The position numbers and the translations under genes were made by a program. This document shows positions 47,842 to 61,090 of a stretch of 64,000 bases of DNA, in pieces (position 1 is the stretch's first letter; the number at the start of each line of letters is the position of its first letter). Location: positions 9,745,016 to 9,809,015 of the forward strand of contig OX453287.1 in assembly GCA_949710005.1 (NCBI GenBank), given 5' to 3'. The notes beneath the pieces are model-generated. The model was given only the letters and a program-made list of their open reading frames with translations. It did no database searches and was not told where the DNA came from. The DNA comes from Ricordea florida (lineage: Eukaryota; Cnidaria; Anthozoa; Corallimorpharia; Ricordeidae).

Positions 47842-49753
47842 TCTCTGATTGGAAGGTTTCAATAATATTACGCATAGACAGCAAATTTCATAGCCTTTTC
47901 ACAATGGGTCAGTTTTACCTTAGAGTTCAAGGACCCCCCCCCCCCTGATAATATTGCAATCTAAAAAACCTGACCCATTTCCCACAAATGAAATGTTAAT
48001 TCAAGCCGTAATTAAGATATTAACCTTGTCACTTTCTGCTGTTTACTTCATTTTTATGATGTCAAATATCAATATTTAATAACAACTACAACATACAGTT
48101 AACATTTTAGGTTGGAAAAGCTTTATAAAGAATAAAATAAATTTTGTAATGCCAAAATGTTTGTGATCTTTCTCATGTATTCATTGCAAGTGTGCTGTAT
48201 GTAGTAACAAGTGTTTCAAGTTTTTTAAATGCCCTATGCTTTCAATAATGATTTTCCACACAAACTTTATAGACAAATAACCGCACTAGATTCTAAGCCT
48301 TTAAGAAGAAATGGTATTGTTTGGAGCTGTTTTGATTACTACCACCTCTGATGGAAAGCCTATTAAGAAGATTTTTGTATTGCTTGTAGTAGTAGAGTAA
48401 CAATACCTTTACAAAGGTTAGGACATGCATCCCACCCCATAAAAATATATTATGTTTAACGTAAAAAATATAACAATAGTAATAATAATAATATAAATAC
48501 CAGTAATAATAATAGTAATGATAATAATAATGATAATAATATAATGATAGTGCTTCTCATTACTATATATCATTGGTAACAGTTCAATTCCTCTGGCTGC
48601 CATGACTTTTTCGATGAAATGCCATCCTTATATTAAATCTTTCTTCTGCAGTTTTTATAATAGAAATTTGCATATATTCAAAATAATATAATCTTCTCTT
48701 GTTGGGTATGGATATTTTGCCTGTTTCTGTAACAGCACAATTAAACTTTCATGTGGTATATACTTTTGACTGATTGATGTTGATTTCACATTATTTTTTT
48801 ACAGGAGTGCATAGTGCAGCAATCTTTTTCAACATATTTAGATTTCAATAACTCTTTCTTACATGTATTGTTTTTATGATATGACCTAAAAGTAGCGCAA
48901 CCACATACTATACAGTCGGCACTCACTATTACCAAACCTTTATTCAAAGCTTTTGTAGAATCCAATTGTTTTACCCACAATTTTTATTTTTTGGATGGAA
49001 TGAGATTGTATCTCACACTTCTGTTGATATGGCATCTCTTTTGAGGGAAGAGGAATTTTTCTATCTACCACTGGGGGTACCATTGCAACTGAAGAGAGTA
49101 CACAAATTGAAACATGCACTATTCGTAATGCTCTCAATTGTGGATACCTAGCAATGAAATAATGACTGCAGTAGACAATAAAATATCTAATCATAAGATT
49201 CTTCTTACAATGAATCTCATGCAATTATAACCAAAAAACATAAACCAAAAATAATTGGAGCATTCAACTCATCCTCAGTGTAAGAACATATTGTGTTTAA
49301 AAGGGATGTACAACAAAGAAGACAAAGCAGTAGAGATTAAAAATAAAAAAAAAAACAGGTTTTTACACCATGGTAAACACAAGCATTCATATCAACTCTT
49401 CAAGACTTCACCTACAAAAGATTTACAATCATTTTCAATTTGTGTTAAGTGAATATTGTGGTACTTCATTGACTCTGTATTCCCTGTCAAGACAATAAAT
49501 AATTTTTTCTTCTATTCTCTCTGGTGCAATCTCATTGGCAGTGAAAGAGCTAAATGAAGGTCAATTTTTAAGCACTTTGTTGACCGGTATACTGATCATG
49601 TAATTTGCACCAGGTGTCACTAATTATGTACCAAACACAGCATAACAAATAAAATAATGGGGACTACGCTGATATAAAAAATAAAATATAAAAGCATTGT
49701 GACTTCTTCAAAAACTAGCTTCGCGAGGTTTTTGCGGGAGTCGTATTTCTAGT
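46814..49753 (+). mobile_element. R repeat, subfamily B, complete copy 2
   Basis: Begins immediately at the CTAGT end of the previous copy, so the two are head-to-tail. Same internal landmarks in the same order. Lacks the GCCGAAGGCC part of the start hairpin block. Ends GTATTTCTAGT at 49753. Confidence 0.8.
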
Positions 49754-50444
49754 ATATATATATATATCTATATTTTAAAGGTGTCCGTTCGCAGGCCAGG
49801 TTACCTGGCAATAGTAGCGTATTTGAGAACTCCTGAATTTCCGCCATTTCGAATGCGGTGATGCCTTTTTGAAAGAAATGTAAATTTTGTGGAAACGGAT
49901 TTCACTCGTCCTGGAAGTGTATCCCAGCAAGATGATCTCCGAGATATTCAAGAAAGAGTAGCCCGAGATCGTCGCCGAGTAAGTTCGAACACCGTGAAAA
50001 TCAACACAAGGAAAGCACGACTCAAAGCAGGGAAAGAGTACGACAGCAGGGCGAATAACAACAGACATCCGTCATCGCAGCAAAGACAAAAACTGCTCGC
50101 TCTAGAAAAAGGCAAACGAAACAGCAGGGAAAAGGACCAGGAATTCAACCAAGTTAGTTTTGAATTTGAATGTGTTATTGATAGAAATACAGAACAGGAG
50201 TGAACGATTACATAACGAAATATATTAGCGTACTAAATTTAGCAAAACGGCTTAGAAGGGAAACCGAGTAGAAACAACTACAACGATTGGAGATGTCTCT
50301 GGAAAATAATTATATTAGTCTAATCAAAGTAGGACTATGGTGAACTCGTGGATATGTTTACAAAACAGAGAAAAAAGAAATAATTTAAAAATTAATGAGG
50401 TGTTTTTTCAGAGTTGTGATTGAACGAACTTGAAGATAATTTTA
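49754..50444 (+). mobile_element. R repeat, subfamily B, 5' and 3' truncated copy
   Basis: Starts in the AT tract without the GC-rich hairpins and stops near 50325, with a different tail. It contains the longest uninterrupted version of the charged coding-like stretch (49889-50203, 104 codons: DLRDIQERVARDRRRVSSNT), which is broken in the other copies. Confidence 0.65.
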
Positions 50445-53287
50445 ACTAGAAATACGACTCCCGCAAAAACCTCGCGAAGCTAGTTTTTGAAGAAGTCACA
50501 ATGCTTTCATATTTTATTCTTTTTTTTATATTATATATATATATATATTTTTTTATATCAGCGTAATCCCCATTATTTTATTTCTTATGCTGTGTTTGGT
50601 ACACAATTAGTGACACCTGGTGCAAATTACATGATCAGTATACCGCTCAACACAGTGCTTAAAAATTGACCTTCATTTAGCTCTTTCACTGCCACTTAGA
50701 TTGCACCAGAGGGAATAGAAGTAAAATTATTTATTATCTTGACAGGGAATACAGAGTCGATGAAGTATCACAATAATATTCACTTAACACAAATTGAAAA
50801 TGATTGTAAATCTTTTGCAGGTGAAATCTTGAAGAGTTGATATGAATGCTTGTGTTTACCACAGTGTAAAAACCTGTGTTTTTTTTCTTTAGTTTTATTT
50901 TCTTAGTCTCTACTGCTTTGTCTTCTTTGTTGTACATCACTTTTGAACACAATATGTTCTTACACAGAGGATGAGTTGAATGCTCCAATTATTTTTTGTT
51001 TATGTTTTTTGGTTATAATTGCATGAGATTCATTGTAAGAAGAATCTTCTGATTAGATATGTTATTGTCTACTGCAGTCATTATTTCATTCCCGGGTAAC
51101 CACAATTGAGAGCATTATGAATAGTGCATGTTTTAATGTGTGTAACTCTTTTCAGTTGCAATGGTACCCCCAGTGGTAGATAGAAAAATTCCTCTTCCCT
51201 CAAAAGAGATGCCATATCAACAAATTGGGGGTAAAACAATTGAATTCTACAAAAGCTTTGAATAAAGGTTTGGTAATAGTGAGTGCCGACTGTATAGTAT
51301 GTGGTTGTGCTATTTTTAGGTCATATCATAAAAACAATACATGTAAGAAAGAGTTATTGAAATCTTAATATGTTCAAAAAGATTGCTGCACTACGTACTC
51401 CTGTAAAAAAAATAATGTGAAATCAACATCAATCAGTCAAAAGTATATACCACATGAAAGTTTAATTGTGCTGTTACAGAAACAGGCAAAATATCCATAC
51501 CCAACCATAGAATAGTACATTATTTTGAATATATGAAAATTTCTATTATAAAAACTGCAGAAGAAAGATTTTATATAAGGACGGTATTTCATCGAAAAAG
51601 TCATGGCAGCCAGAGGTATTGAACTGTAACCAATGACATATAGTAACGAGAAGAACTATCATTATATTATTATCATTATTATTATCATTACAATTATTAT
51701 TACTGGTATTGATATTATTATTGTTATATTTTTTATGTTAAACATAATATATTTTTATGGGGTGGGATTCATGTCTTAATCTTGGTAAAGTTATTGTTAC
51801 TCTACTACTAAAAGCAATACAAAAATCTTCTTAATAGGCTTTCCATCAGAGGTGGTAGTAATCAAAGCAGCTCCAAACAATACCATTTCTTCTTAAAGGC
51901 TTAGAATCTAGTGCAGTCATTTGTCTAGAAAGTTTGTGTGGAAAATCATTATTGAAAGCATAGGGCATTTAGGAAACTTGAAACACTTTTTACTACATAC
52001 AGCACACTTGCAATGAATATATGAGAAAGATCATAAACATTTTGACATTACAAAATTTATTTTCTTTTTTATAAAGTTTTTCCAATGTAAAAGGTTAATT
52101 GCATGTTGTGGTTGTTATGAAATATTGATATTTGACATCATAAAAATAAAGTAAACGGCAGAAAGTAACAAAGTTAATATGTTATGTCTAACTTTGCAAA
52201 TTAAGGCTTGAATTAACATTTCATTTGTGAAAAAAGGGCAGGGGTTCTAGATAGCAATATGATCAGGGGAGGGGGGGGGGGTCATTGCACTCTAAGGTAA
52301 AACTGACCCATTGTGAAAAGGCTATGAAACTCGTTGTCTCTACGCAATATTATTGAAACCTTTCAATCAGAGAATACATACATATATATATATATATATA
52401 GCAAAGAGAAATACTACTCAGAATTCAGTAATCACATTTGCTTTATTTTAAAATGATCGCATTGGTCACTGATAATTTTGCAGAACCAGTACTTTATAGT
52501 GACACAGGGTATATATTCTGTTGAAAATGTTTAACATAACTGCTAGATCAAGAAAATTTACAATATTTTCACTGTTGCAATGATATCAGATCACATCGTT
52601 ATAAACGATTGCTATAACAACTGCAACTCTCTGTGTTGGGAATTACTTCAAACTGGAAACGCTATCGTGTTATTATGAAATATACCTATTTACATTCTAT
52701 TGTAATCTGTTGGTCGCCTTCCGATTCCGTTTTTAGACTAATAGAATTATTTTCCAGAGACATCTCCAATCGCTGAAGTCGTTCCTACTCGGCTTCCCTT
52801 CTAAGTCATTTTGCTAAATGTAGTACACCAATATATTTCGTTATGTAATCGTTCACTCATGTCCTGTATTTCTATCAATAACACATTCAAATTCCAAACT
52901 AACTTGATTGAATTCCTGGTCCTTTTCCCTGCTGTTTCGTTTGCCTTTTTCTGGAGCGAGCAGTTGTTGTCTTGGCTGCGATTTCTGTTGTTATTCTCCC
53001 TGCTGTCGTTTCTCTATCCCTGCTTTGAGTCGTGCTTTCCTCGTGTTGATTTTCACGGGATTCGAACTTACTCGGCGACGATCTCGTGCTAATATTTCTT
53101 GAATATCTCGGAGATCACCTTGCTGGGATGTACTTCCAGGACGAGTGAAATCGGTTTCCACAAAATTTACATTACTTTCAAAAAGGCATCACCGAATAAT
53201 GGCGGAAATTCAGCGTTCTCAAGTGCGTTACTATTGCCAGGTAACCTGGCCTGCGAACGGACACCTTTAAAATATAGATATATATAT
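50445..53287 (-). mobile_element. R repeat, subfamily B, inverted copy
   Basis: Reverse complement of the B unit: begins ACTAGAAATACGACTCCCGC and runs to the AT tract at 53287, lacking the GC-rich start hairpins. With 46814-49753 it forms long inverted arms of about 2.8 kb around the truncated copy. Confidence 0.8.
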
Positions 53288-56131
53288 ACTAGAAATACGA
53301 CTCCCGCAAAACCTCGCGAAGCTAGTTTTTAAGAACTCATGATGGTTTTTCCCATGAGAATTAGAACCCCAATTTATGTAACTATTTACTTATTATATCA
53401 TCACTTTTTTTACTTTCTCAGTTCTTGTAATTATTATCATGATTATTATTGTATTATTACCATTATTATTATTATTGCTGGTATTGATATTATTATCATT
53501 GTTATTTTTTTATGTTTAACATAATATACTGTTATGGGGTGGGGGTGTATGTCCTAATCTGGGTAAAGGTATTGTTCCTCTACTACTACAGGCAATACAG
53601 TTTTCTTCTGAATAGGGTTTGTATTAGTTGTGGTAAAAATTACTCATCTCTGAACAATACCATTTCTTCTTTTCGGCTTAGAATCTAGTCATGGTTGCCA
53701 CAGCCACATGATCTTGAAATTCCCTTACTTTTCCCTGACAAATGTAAAATTCCCCTTACCAACTAAATTACTCCTGGTAATGGCCTCCAACCTCACCTCA
53801 CAGCAAACCTATCCACCCATTTATTTAATATGCTCAAAAAGTTACATACAGTGCATATGGATTGATAGTTTCTTAAGGTAACAAAGTCATGGAAAAAGGA
53901 TTGATTTTCTAGGCAATCCAAAACCAGCTTGTCATTTAATTCTACCACTCCAACACATTTCATGTTAATTCTTAATTACACCAAATAAATAAATTAGAAC
54001 TCTTAAATTTTACTTTTTCCTGACTTCTCTCAAAGACTTAAACTTTCCCTTACTCGAAATGAAATTCCCTGACTTTTCCCTTGCTTGAAGTTTTTTTTTC
54101 CCTCACCATTTCCTGACCTATAGCAATCATGCTAGTGCAGTCATTTGTCCATACAGTTAGTGTGGAAAATCATGATTGAAAGCATAGGGCATTTAGGAAA
54201 CTTCAAAGACTTGTTATTACATATAGCAACCTTGGAATGAATACATAAGAAAGATCATAAAAATTTTCGCATTACAAACTTTAGTTTCTCCTTTGTGGAG
54301 TGAGTTTTTTTAATGTAAAATGTCAACTGTATATTGTGGATGTTATTAAATATTTGTATTTGACATCATAAAAATGAATTAGTCCATACAGTCATTTGTC
54401 CATACAGTTAGTGTGGAAAATCATGACTGAAAGCATAGGGCATTTAGGAAACTTCAAAGACTTGTTATTACATATAGCAACCTTGGAATGAATACATAAG
54501 AAAGATCATAAAAATTTTGGCATTACAAACTTTAGTTTCTCCTTTGTGGAGTGAGTTTTTTTAATGTAAAATGTCAACTGTATATTGTGGATGTTATTAA
54601 ATATTTGTATTTGACATCATAAAAATGAATTAGTCCATACAGTCATTTGTCCATACAGTTAGTGTGGAAAATCATGACTGAAAGCATAGGGCATTTAGGA
54701 AACTTCAAAGACTTGTTATTACATATAGCAACCTTGGAATGAATACATAAGAAAGATCATAAAAATTTTGGCATTACAAACTTTAGTTTCTCCTTTGTAG
54801 AGTGAGTTTTTTTAATGTAAAATGTCAACTGTATATTGTGGATGTTATTAAATATTTGTATTTGACATCATAAAAGTGAATTAAACAGCATTAAGGAAAA
54901 AGGTTAAGATGTTATGCCTAATTTTGCAAAGTAGGGCTTAAATTTTCATTTGTGGGCAAAGGGTGGGAGCTAAGAGAGTAATTCCCAGGGATACCTGGAA
55001 CTCAAAGGTAAAATCCATTTACAAAAGGCTATGGAACTTGTCAGTCCCAACGAAACCTTTTAATTAATTACTTAATACATATATTTAGCAAAAATATATA
55101 GAAAAGAGCAATACTAGTCAGAAGTCAGTAATAAATACCATCTGCTTTATTTTCAAAGAATTGCATTGATCACTGATAATATTGCAGAACCAGTCACTGA
55201 TTGTTAAGTATCTTTTCTGTTGAAAATGCTGAACATAACTGCTACAACAGACAAATCTACAATATATTTTCACTGTTGCAATGATATCAGGTCACATAAT
55301 TATAAATAATTGCTATCACAACTGCAGTCTCTGTATCGGGAATTTCTTCAAAATGGATAGCTATCGTTTTAGTACGAAAAATACCTACTTGCATTGTCAT
55401 TGCCGTATTGAGACTACGTGACTGTAATCTTTCATTTCTTTGCGGTTGGTTTCTGTTTCCCCTTTCCTGGCACTTTTTTTCACGACGATATGGCAATCTG
55501 TTCTGTCGGTCGTCTTCTGATTCTGTCTGTATGCTGTTGCCATAATTTTCCTTAAATTCTGAATGCTGTATAGCTAAAACGAGTCTTTGTTTCTATCGAT
55601 AACAAAATCAATTTCCAATCTAACTTGATTGTATTCCTGGTCGTTTTCCTTGCTGTTTCCTTTGCCATTTTTGAGCGAAAAGTTGTTGTCTTTGCTGCGA
55701 TGCCTCTTATTATATTATCGTCCCTTAACTGCAGTTTCTCAATCTCTGCTTTGAGGCGCCGCTTCCCGTGTGCTGATTTTTGCGGCATTCAAACTTACTC
55801 GTCGACGATCTCTCGCCACTCTTACTTGTGCATCTCGGAGATCTTCTTGCTAGGATGTACTTCCAGTATTAGAAAAATCGGTTTCCACAAAATTCACATT
55901 ATTTTCAAAACATGATTCACGGAATTCCTAATGGCGGAAATTCACATGAAGTAATGTTGCCAGGTAACCTGGCCTGCGAACGGACACCTTTAAAATATAT
56001 ATATATATATATATACATATATAAAAACTCTCGGCTCGATTTACTCGGGCTTGCGAGCCACGTGGTCTGACCGAAGGCGACACGATTAGTAACCTCGCTA
56101 CGCTCGGCCTTCGGCCTCGCTTCGCGAGGAA
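53288..56131 (-). mobile_element. R repeat, subfamily A, inverted copy
   Basis: Opens with ACTAGAAATACG at 53288 and closes with the hairpin block complement ending CGCGAGGAA at 56131. Closer to 41364-43839 than to the B copies. Contains a 251-bp tandem triplication. Holds the MITE empty site. Confidence 0.75.
54130..54880. repeat. 251-bp tandem triplication inside an R copy
   Basis: The block starting CATTTGTCCATACAGTTAG recurs at 54148, 54399 and 54650 with a period of 251 bp and very few differences. The sister copy at 41364-43839 has a single unit, so the expansion occurred in this copy. Confidence 0.95.
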
Positions 56132-56273
56132 TAAACATATATATAAATATATATATACATATATAAAAACTCTCGGCTCGATTTACTCGGGCTTGCGAGC
56201 CACGTGGTCTGACCGGAACCGACACGATTAGTAACCTCGCTACGCTCGGCCTTCGGCCTCGCTTCGCGAGGAA
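56132..56273 (-). repeat. Extra copy of the R-repeat terminal hairpin block
   Basis: The roughly 115-bp block from AAAAACTCTCGGCTCG to CTTCGCGAGGAA is repeated directly after the end of the preceding R copy, separated by an AT-rich tract. It suggests nested or tandem insertion at the same kind of end. Confidence 0.85.
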
Positions 56274-57963
56274 TAATCTATAATCACAACATAAAAGTGA
56301 CCAGGGAGCTGAGTAGCTTTTTGAAATAAACATACAGTGAGTACATGACGCCAATCATTTGACTACACTAGGCATCAGTTATAAGGCAGGTGGCAAGCAT
56401 ACAGTTGTTAAAAAATTTGATAACTTAACATAAGGGTACAGGATTAAATGGCACCGAAACCAAATGTTGTTCTGGTATCCTGCTGCTCACTGTCTGTGTG
56501 TTCAAAGTAACAGGGTCCTTCTGAATAAGGTCTGAATTATGTTGCCATGACATTGTCAATTTTATCATCATTATAGTTTTTGTTGTCTACAAGTCTATTC
56601 AATGTATGCAACAGAAATATCCACCTTGATTCTGCAGCTGATAATGAACAAAACCATGTAGGATAGCCCAGCTGATGTGATGATCTTAAAATCCTTAAGA
56701 CTCTCAATCCTTTATCAAGTTGAATTAGTTTATTTACCGTACCATCTCATTTTAGGTTATCAGTGGTATATATATTCAGGGTTGCACTTAAAAAAAATCA
56801 GACTTGCCATCATTAATACAGCAATACATCTTTGTTTTTATCCTTATAACTTCTTGTTTTTACAATGTAAATATGATGAGTCACACAACAGTAAGCAAAA
56901 CAGGTAAGCCTATTTTTCCAACATGTCTACTTCAACACAATCTAGTTCACTTCAAGGTAAATTCGGAAATCAATAGACAGAAAACGTTTCATTGTAACGG
57001 ATTGTGGTGTATTGTATATAATATAACGCTTAATACATTTTCTACATGACTTACTCTTTTCGAACCCTGGTTCTCCGTCACGGCATGCGCCTCTATATTT
57101 AATGGTAAGCGTTGACATACTTCTTGACCGTCCCAATACTTTTCCAACTCCATTCCTGTTAGTACTAACACTTAAATCAGTAGAAAAGTCCTCCATGCGA
57201 TGTTTCTTATCCAGGTTGGCCGCAGAAGTTCTTCGGTTTCACATCATGGATTCGTCAATTTATTCTGTTTTCAGTAGTGGTTTCGTTCAATAACGAGTAC
57301 TCATTTCGCTCAAATAAATTCTCATTCAAGTGCTAATTTCGCTCTATGAGTTCTCATCAAAGCTTACTATATTAGCAAGAGATTTTCTCATCTTCAGATC
57401 ACTTTCGAGCCAACTGAAATTCATATACTGCTTGTAATCTTGGGGGCGGTTGATGGCGGTCGATGTCGGAAAAGCGAATAGTTATCATCTGTTCACGTTT
57501 AGCGCCTGGCCGAGTAAAAGGCTCATGAAATTCAGTCTCCAAGTTGGTCATTGTCCTAACTGGAAACATTTAAACTCCTTTTGATTTTAGTAAGACTGCT
57601 AATGAGGCCCTGTTAGTGAGGTTGTTTATGTCGCGCGTCTGCGTTTCAAACCTTTTCACGTCGCAATTTCGGAAGGTCGAAGGTCGCTGTCGTAATTTCC
57701 CGTGAGCGGCTCGTCGTTCGTCGCCATGTCAGGTCCTTTATGTCGCCGTTTCAAGGCCACGTCGCTTGTCGAAATTTACCCCTAACAGGGCCTCGCTAAT
57801 CGTCCTCTTAAGCTACAAAATCATTACAAACTCTGGCAACGGTACGATACACTTTCAGCGTGAACTTTCATCAACAGACTTCCGTGACTTCGGTCACGAC
57901 AATTGTCGTCTTCATATCGGTGCCCCCAAGTTCTATCCGACTAATTACGAAGTGTGTCTACAC
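56274..57963. other. Non-R spacer of about 1.7 kb, no certain gene
   Basis: This stretch does not match R. It holds one possible exon on the minus strand (57055-57196) and an imperfect inverted repeat near 57599-57803 (GAGGCCCTGTTAG against CTAACAGGGCCTC) that could be a small MITE. It may be sequence carried in or older host DNA. Confidence 0.4.
57055..57196 (-). CDS. Possible first exon of an unknown gene
   Basis: An ATG in good context (G at +4) opens 47 codons (MEDFSTDLSVSTNRNGVGKV at the start), rich in Ser, Arg and Gly, and runs to GTAAGT at 57054-57049, a perfect splice donor. No downstream exon is identified, so this could be chance. Confidence 0.2.
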
Positions 57964-58031
57964 TGGAGTGAGTGAGTGAGTGAGTGAGTAAGCGAGTGAG
58001 TGAGTGAGTGAGTGAGTGAGTGAGTGAGTGA
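57964..58031. repeat. (GAGT)n microsatellite
   Basis: About 17 tetranucleotide units with two degenerate ones (GTAAGCGA), ending at the boundary of the next R copy. Confidence 0.9.
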
Positions 58032-58083
58032 CAATTTGCATATCGGAGTCCCCACAAAAACTCGCAAATACGCTTCGCGTATC

Positions 58084-60359
58084 CACGAGTTAAAAACGGA
58101 ATAGGAAGACGACCAACAGATTACAAGAGAATGTAAGTAGGTATTTTTCATAATAAAGCGATAGCGTTTCCATTTTGAAGAAATTCCCAACACAGAGAGT
58201 TGCAGTCGTTATAACAATCATTTACAACGATGTGATCTGATATCATTGCAACAGTGAAAATATTGTAAATTTTCTTGATCTAGCAGCTATGTTTAGCATT
58301 TTCAACAGAATATATACCCAGTGTCACTATAAAGTACTGGTTCTGCAATATCATCAGTGATCAATGCGATCATTTGAAAATAAAGCAAATGTTATAACTT
58401 ACTTCTGAGTAGTATTTCTCTTTGCTATATATATGTATGTATTCTCTGATTGAAAGGTTTCAATAATATTACGTATAGACAACAAGTTTCATAGCCTTTT
58501 CACAATGGGTCAGTTTTACCTTAGAGTTCAATGACCCCCCCCCCCCCCTGATAATATTGCAATCTAGAAACCTGGCCATTTCCCACAAATAAAATGTTAA
58601 TTCAAGCCTTAATTAACATATTAACCTTGTTACTTTCTGTTGTCTACTTCATTTTTATGATGTCAAATATCAATATTTAATAACAACCACAACATACAGT
58701 TAACATTTTACATCGGAAAAACTATATAAAGAAGAAAATAAATTTTGTAATGCCAAAATGTTTATGATCTTTCTCATATATTCATTGCAAGTGTGCTGTA
58801 TGTAGTAACAAGTGATTCAAGTTTTCTAAATGCCCTATCCTTTCAATAATGATTTTCCACACAAACTTTATAGACAAATGACCGCACTAGATTTCAAGCC
58901 TTTAAGAAGAAATGGTATTGTTTGGAGCTGTTTTGATTACTACCACCTCTGATGGAAAGCCTATTAAGAAGATTTTTGTGTTGCTTGCAGTAATAGAGTA
59001 ACAATACCTTTACAAAGGTTAGGACATGCATCCCACCCCATAAAAATATATTATGTTAAACGTAAAAAATATAACAATAGTAATAATAATAATATCAATA
59101 TCAGTAATAATAATAGTAATGATAATAATAATGATAATAATATAATGATAGTGCTTCTCATTACTATATTTCATTGGTTACAGTTCAATACCTCTGGCTG
59201 CCATGACTTTTTCGATGAAATGCCATCCTTATATTAAATCTTTCTTCTGCAGTTTTTATAATAGAAATTTGCATATATTCAAAATAATATAACCTTCTCT
59301 TGTTGGGTATGGATATTTTGCCTGTTTCTGTAACAGCACAATTAAACTTTCATGTGGTATATACTTTTAACTGATTGATGTCGATTTCACATTATTTTTT
59401 TACAGGAGTACGTAGTGCAGCAATCTTTTTGAACATATTAAGATTTCAATAACTCTTTATTTCATGTATTGTTTTTATGATATGACCTAAAAATAGAACA
59501 ACCACATACTATACAGTCGGCACTCACTATTACCAAACCTTTATTCAAAGTTGTTGTAGAATCCAATTGTTTTATCCCCATTTTTTATGTAATGACATTG
59601 TATCTCACACTTCTGTTGATATGGCATCTCTTTTGAGGGAAGAGGAATTTTCTTATCTACCACTGAGAGTTTATTGCAACTGAAGAGAGTGCACAAATTG
59701 AAACATGCACTATTCATAATGCGGTCAATTGTGGTTACCTAGGAATGAAATAATGACTGCAGTAGACAATAAAATATCTAATCAGAAGATTCTTCTTACA
59801 ATGAACCTCATCCAATTATAACCAAAAAACATAAACAAAAAATAATTGGAGCATTCAACTCATCCTCAGTGTAAGAACATATTGTGTTTAAAAGGGATGT
59901 ACAACAAAGGAGACAAAGCAGTAGAGACTAAGAAAATAAAACTAAAAAAAAACAGGTTTTTACACCATGGTAAACACAAGCATTCATATCAACTCTTCAA
60001 GATTTCACCTGCAAAAGATTTACAATCATTTTCAATTTGTGTTAAGTGAATATTATTGTGGTAATTCATCGACTCTGTATTCCCTGTGAAGATAATAAAT
60101 AATTTTACTTCTATTCCCTCTGGTGCAATCTCAGTGGCAGTGAAAGAACTAAATGAAGGTCAATTTTTAAGCACTGTGTTGACCGGTATACTGGTCATGT
60201 AATTTTCACCAGGTGTCACTAATTTTGTACCAAACATAGCATAACAAATAAAATAATGGGGATTACGCTGATATAAAAAATATAAAATAAAATATAAAAG
60301 CATTGTGACTTCTTCAAAAACTATCTTCGCGAGGTTTTTGCGGGAGTCGTATTTCTAGT
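58084..60359 (+). mobile_element. R repeat, subfamily B, 5' truncated copy
   Basis: Matches the unit from the AAACGGAATAGGAAGACG point to the terminus GTATTTCTAGT at 60359, one base before the ATPase stop codon complement. Its left junction carries a palindromic segment (ATACGCTTCGCGTAT near 58068). Confidence 0.8.
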
Positions 60360-60360
60360 C

Positions 60361-61018
60361 TTAGTAAATAATGGTGTTACCTTGTAAGACATTCGTTCGA
60401 AGACGCAATTCATTGGGGGATGACGGATGAAGATCAAACAGTAGGTATCCGTAGGGTTCACTCGTGGCATCTTGAAAACAATCCATCACAAATCCAACAC
60501 GCCCAGGGTAAGCTTGTTGTGCCAAATTACGAACACCCACCGCATCTCTCGGGTTTTTAAAAGCCACCACATAATGCGAATGAAATGGTACGTGCATACT
60601 TGCCTGGTGGAAATAGATTTTGTGTCAAGTAAATGGAAGTCACATCATTGTGATGAGATCCTCTAGTAAAGAGATCCACCACATTGATGATTGATCCACC
60701 ACATTGATCCACCACATGTTGATCTTCGCTGCAATCCCGCATTAAATCGTCCAATACCAAAATACCGGGTCTTTGATCTTGAGGAAATAGAGCCTGAATG
60801 TTGGAAGGAATCCCTTTGTGAAAATGAATCCCTTGCCTTTGCATGGTATGAAAACACGGTTGAGATTCTCCGTAACAGTAAACAATGCGTCTGGGAGCTC
60901 GATCAAACAACCGTTTAGCATGTTGTAATAGTTGTCTGGTGAAGGTTGTTTTCCCACATTGACTGGGTCCGGCCACAATCATACTACACGGTGACTTGAA
61001 TAAAGGTTCCTCGTACAT
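60361..61018 (-). pseudogene. DNA-packaging ATPase of the second Polinton, frameshifted
   Basis: From the ATG at 61018 the frame shows Walker A GPSQCGKT at residues 17-24 and Walker B GILVLDD. It then carries a local duplication of a 13-bp segment near 60680-60715 that inserts about ten residues (VVDQCGGSIIN) before VVDLFTRGSHHNDV. One indel near 60585 shifts the frame, and the remaining C-terminal part continues in the neighbouring frame to a stop at 60361. The R repeat begins two bases beyond that stop. Diverged from the ATPase of Polinton 1. Confidence 0.85.
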
Positions 61019-61084
61019 GGACGCCGACGTGGTTGTGACACTTTCCAACAGGGAAATGAACTGTCTTTCACAATTTCATCTTTT

Positions 61085-61090
61085 TTTATT
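61085..61090 (-). terminator. Polyadenylation signal
   Basis: AATAAA on the minus strand, embedded in the stop of the protease gene. Confidence 0.45.

Larger units (their letters stand above)
40878..60359. mobile_element. Composite block of nested R-repeat copies, about 19.5 kb
   Basis: This block separates the two coding halves of the second Polinton, between the promoter of the Arg-rich gene and the stop codon of the ATPase gene. It is composed of at least seven full or partial copies of the R repeat in both orientations, with embedded MITE, palindrome, microsatellites and tandem repeats. No Polinton gene lies within it. Confidence 0.8.

Noticed and set aside
53338-53520. Membrane protein frames rich in Ile (also 43610-43798 and 48418-48603)
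   Set aside because: They are translations of TAA/ATT microsatellites.
57945-58193. Protein with repeated LTHS
   Set aside because: A reading of the GAGT microsatellite on the minus strand.
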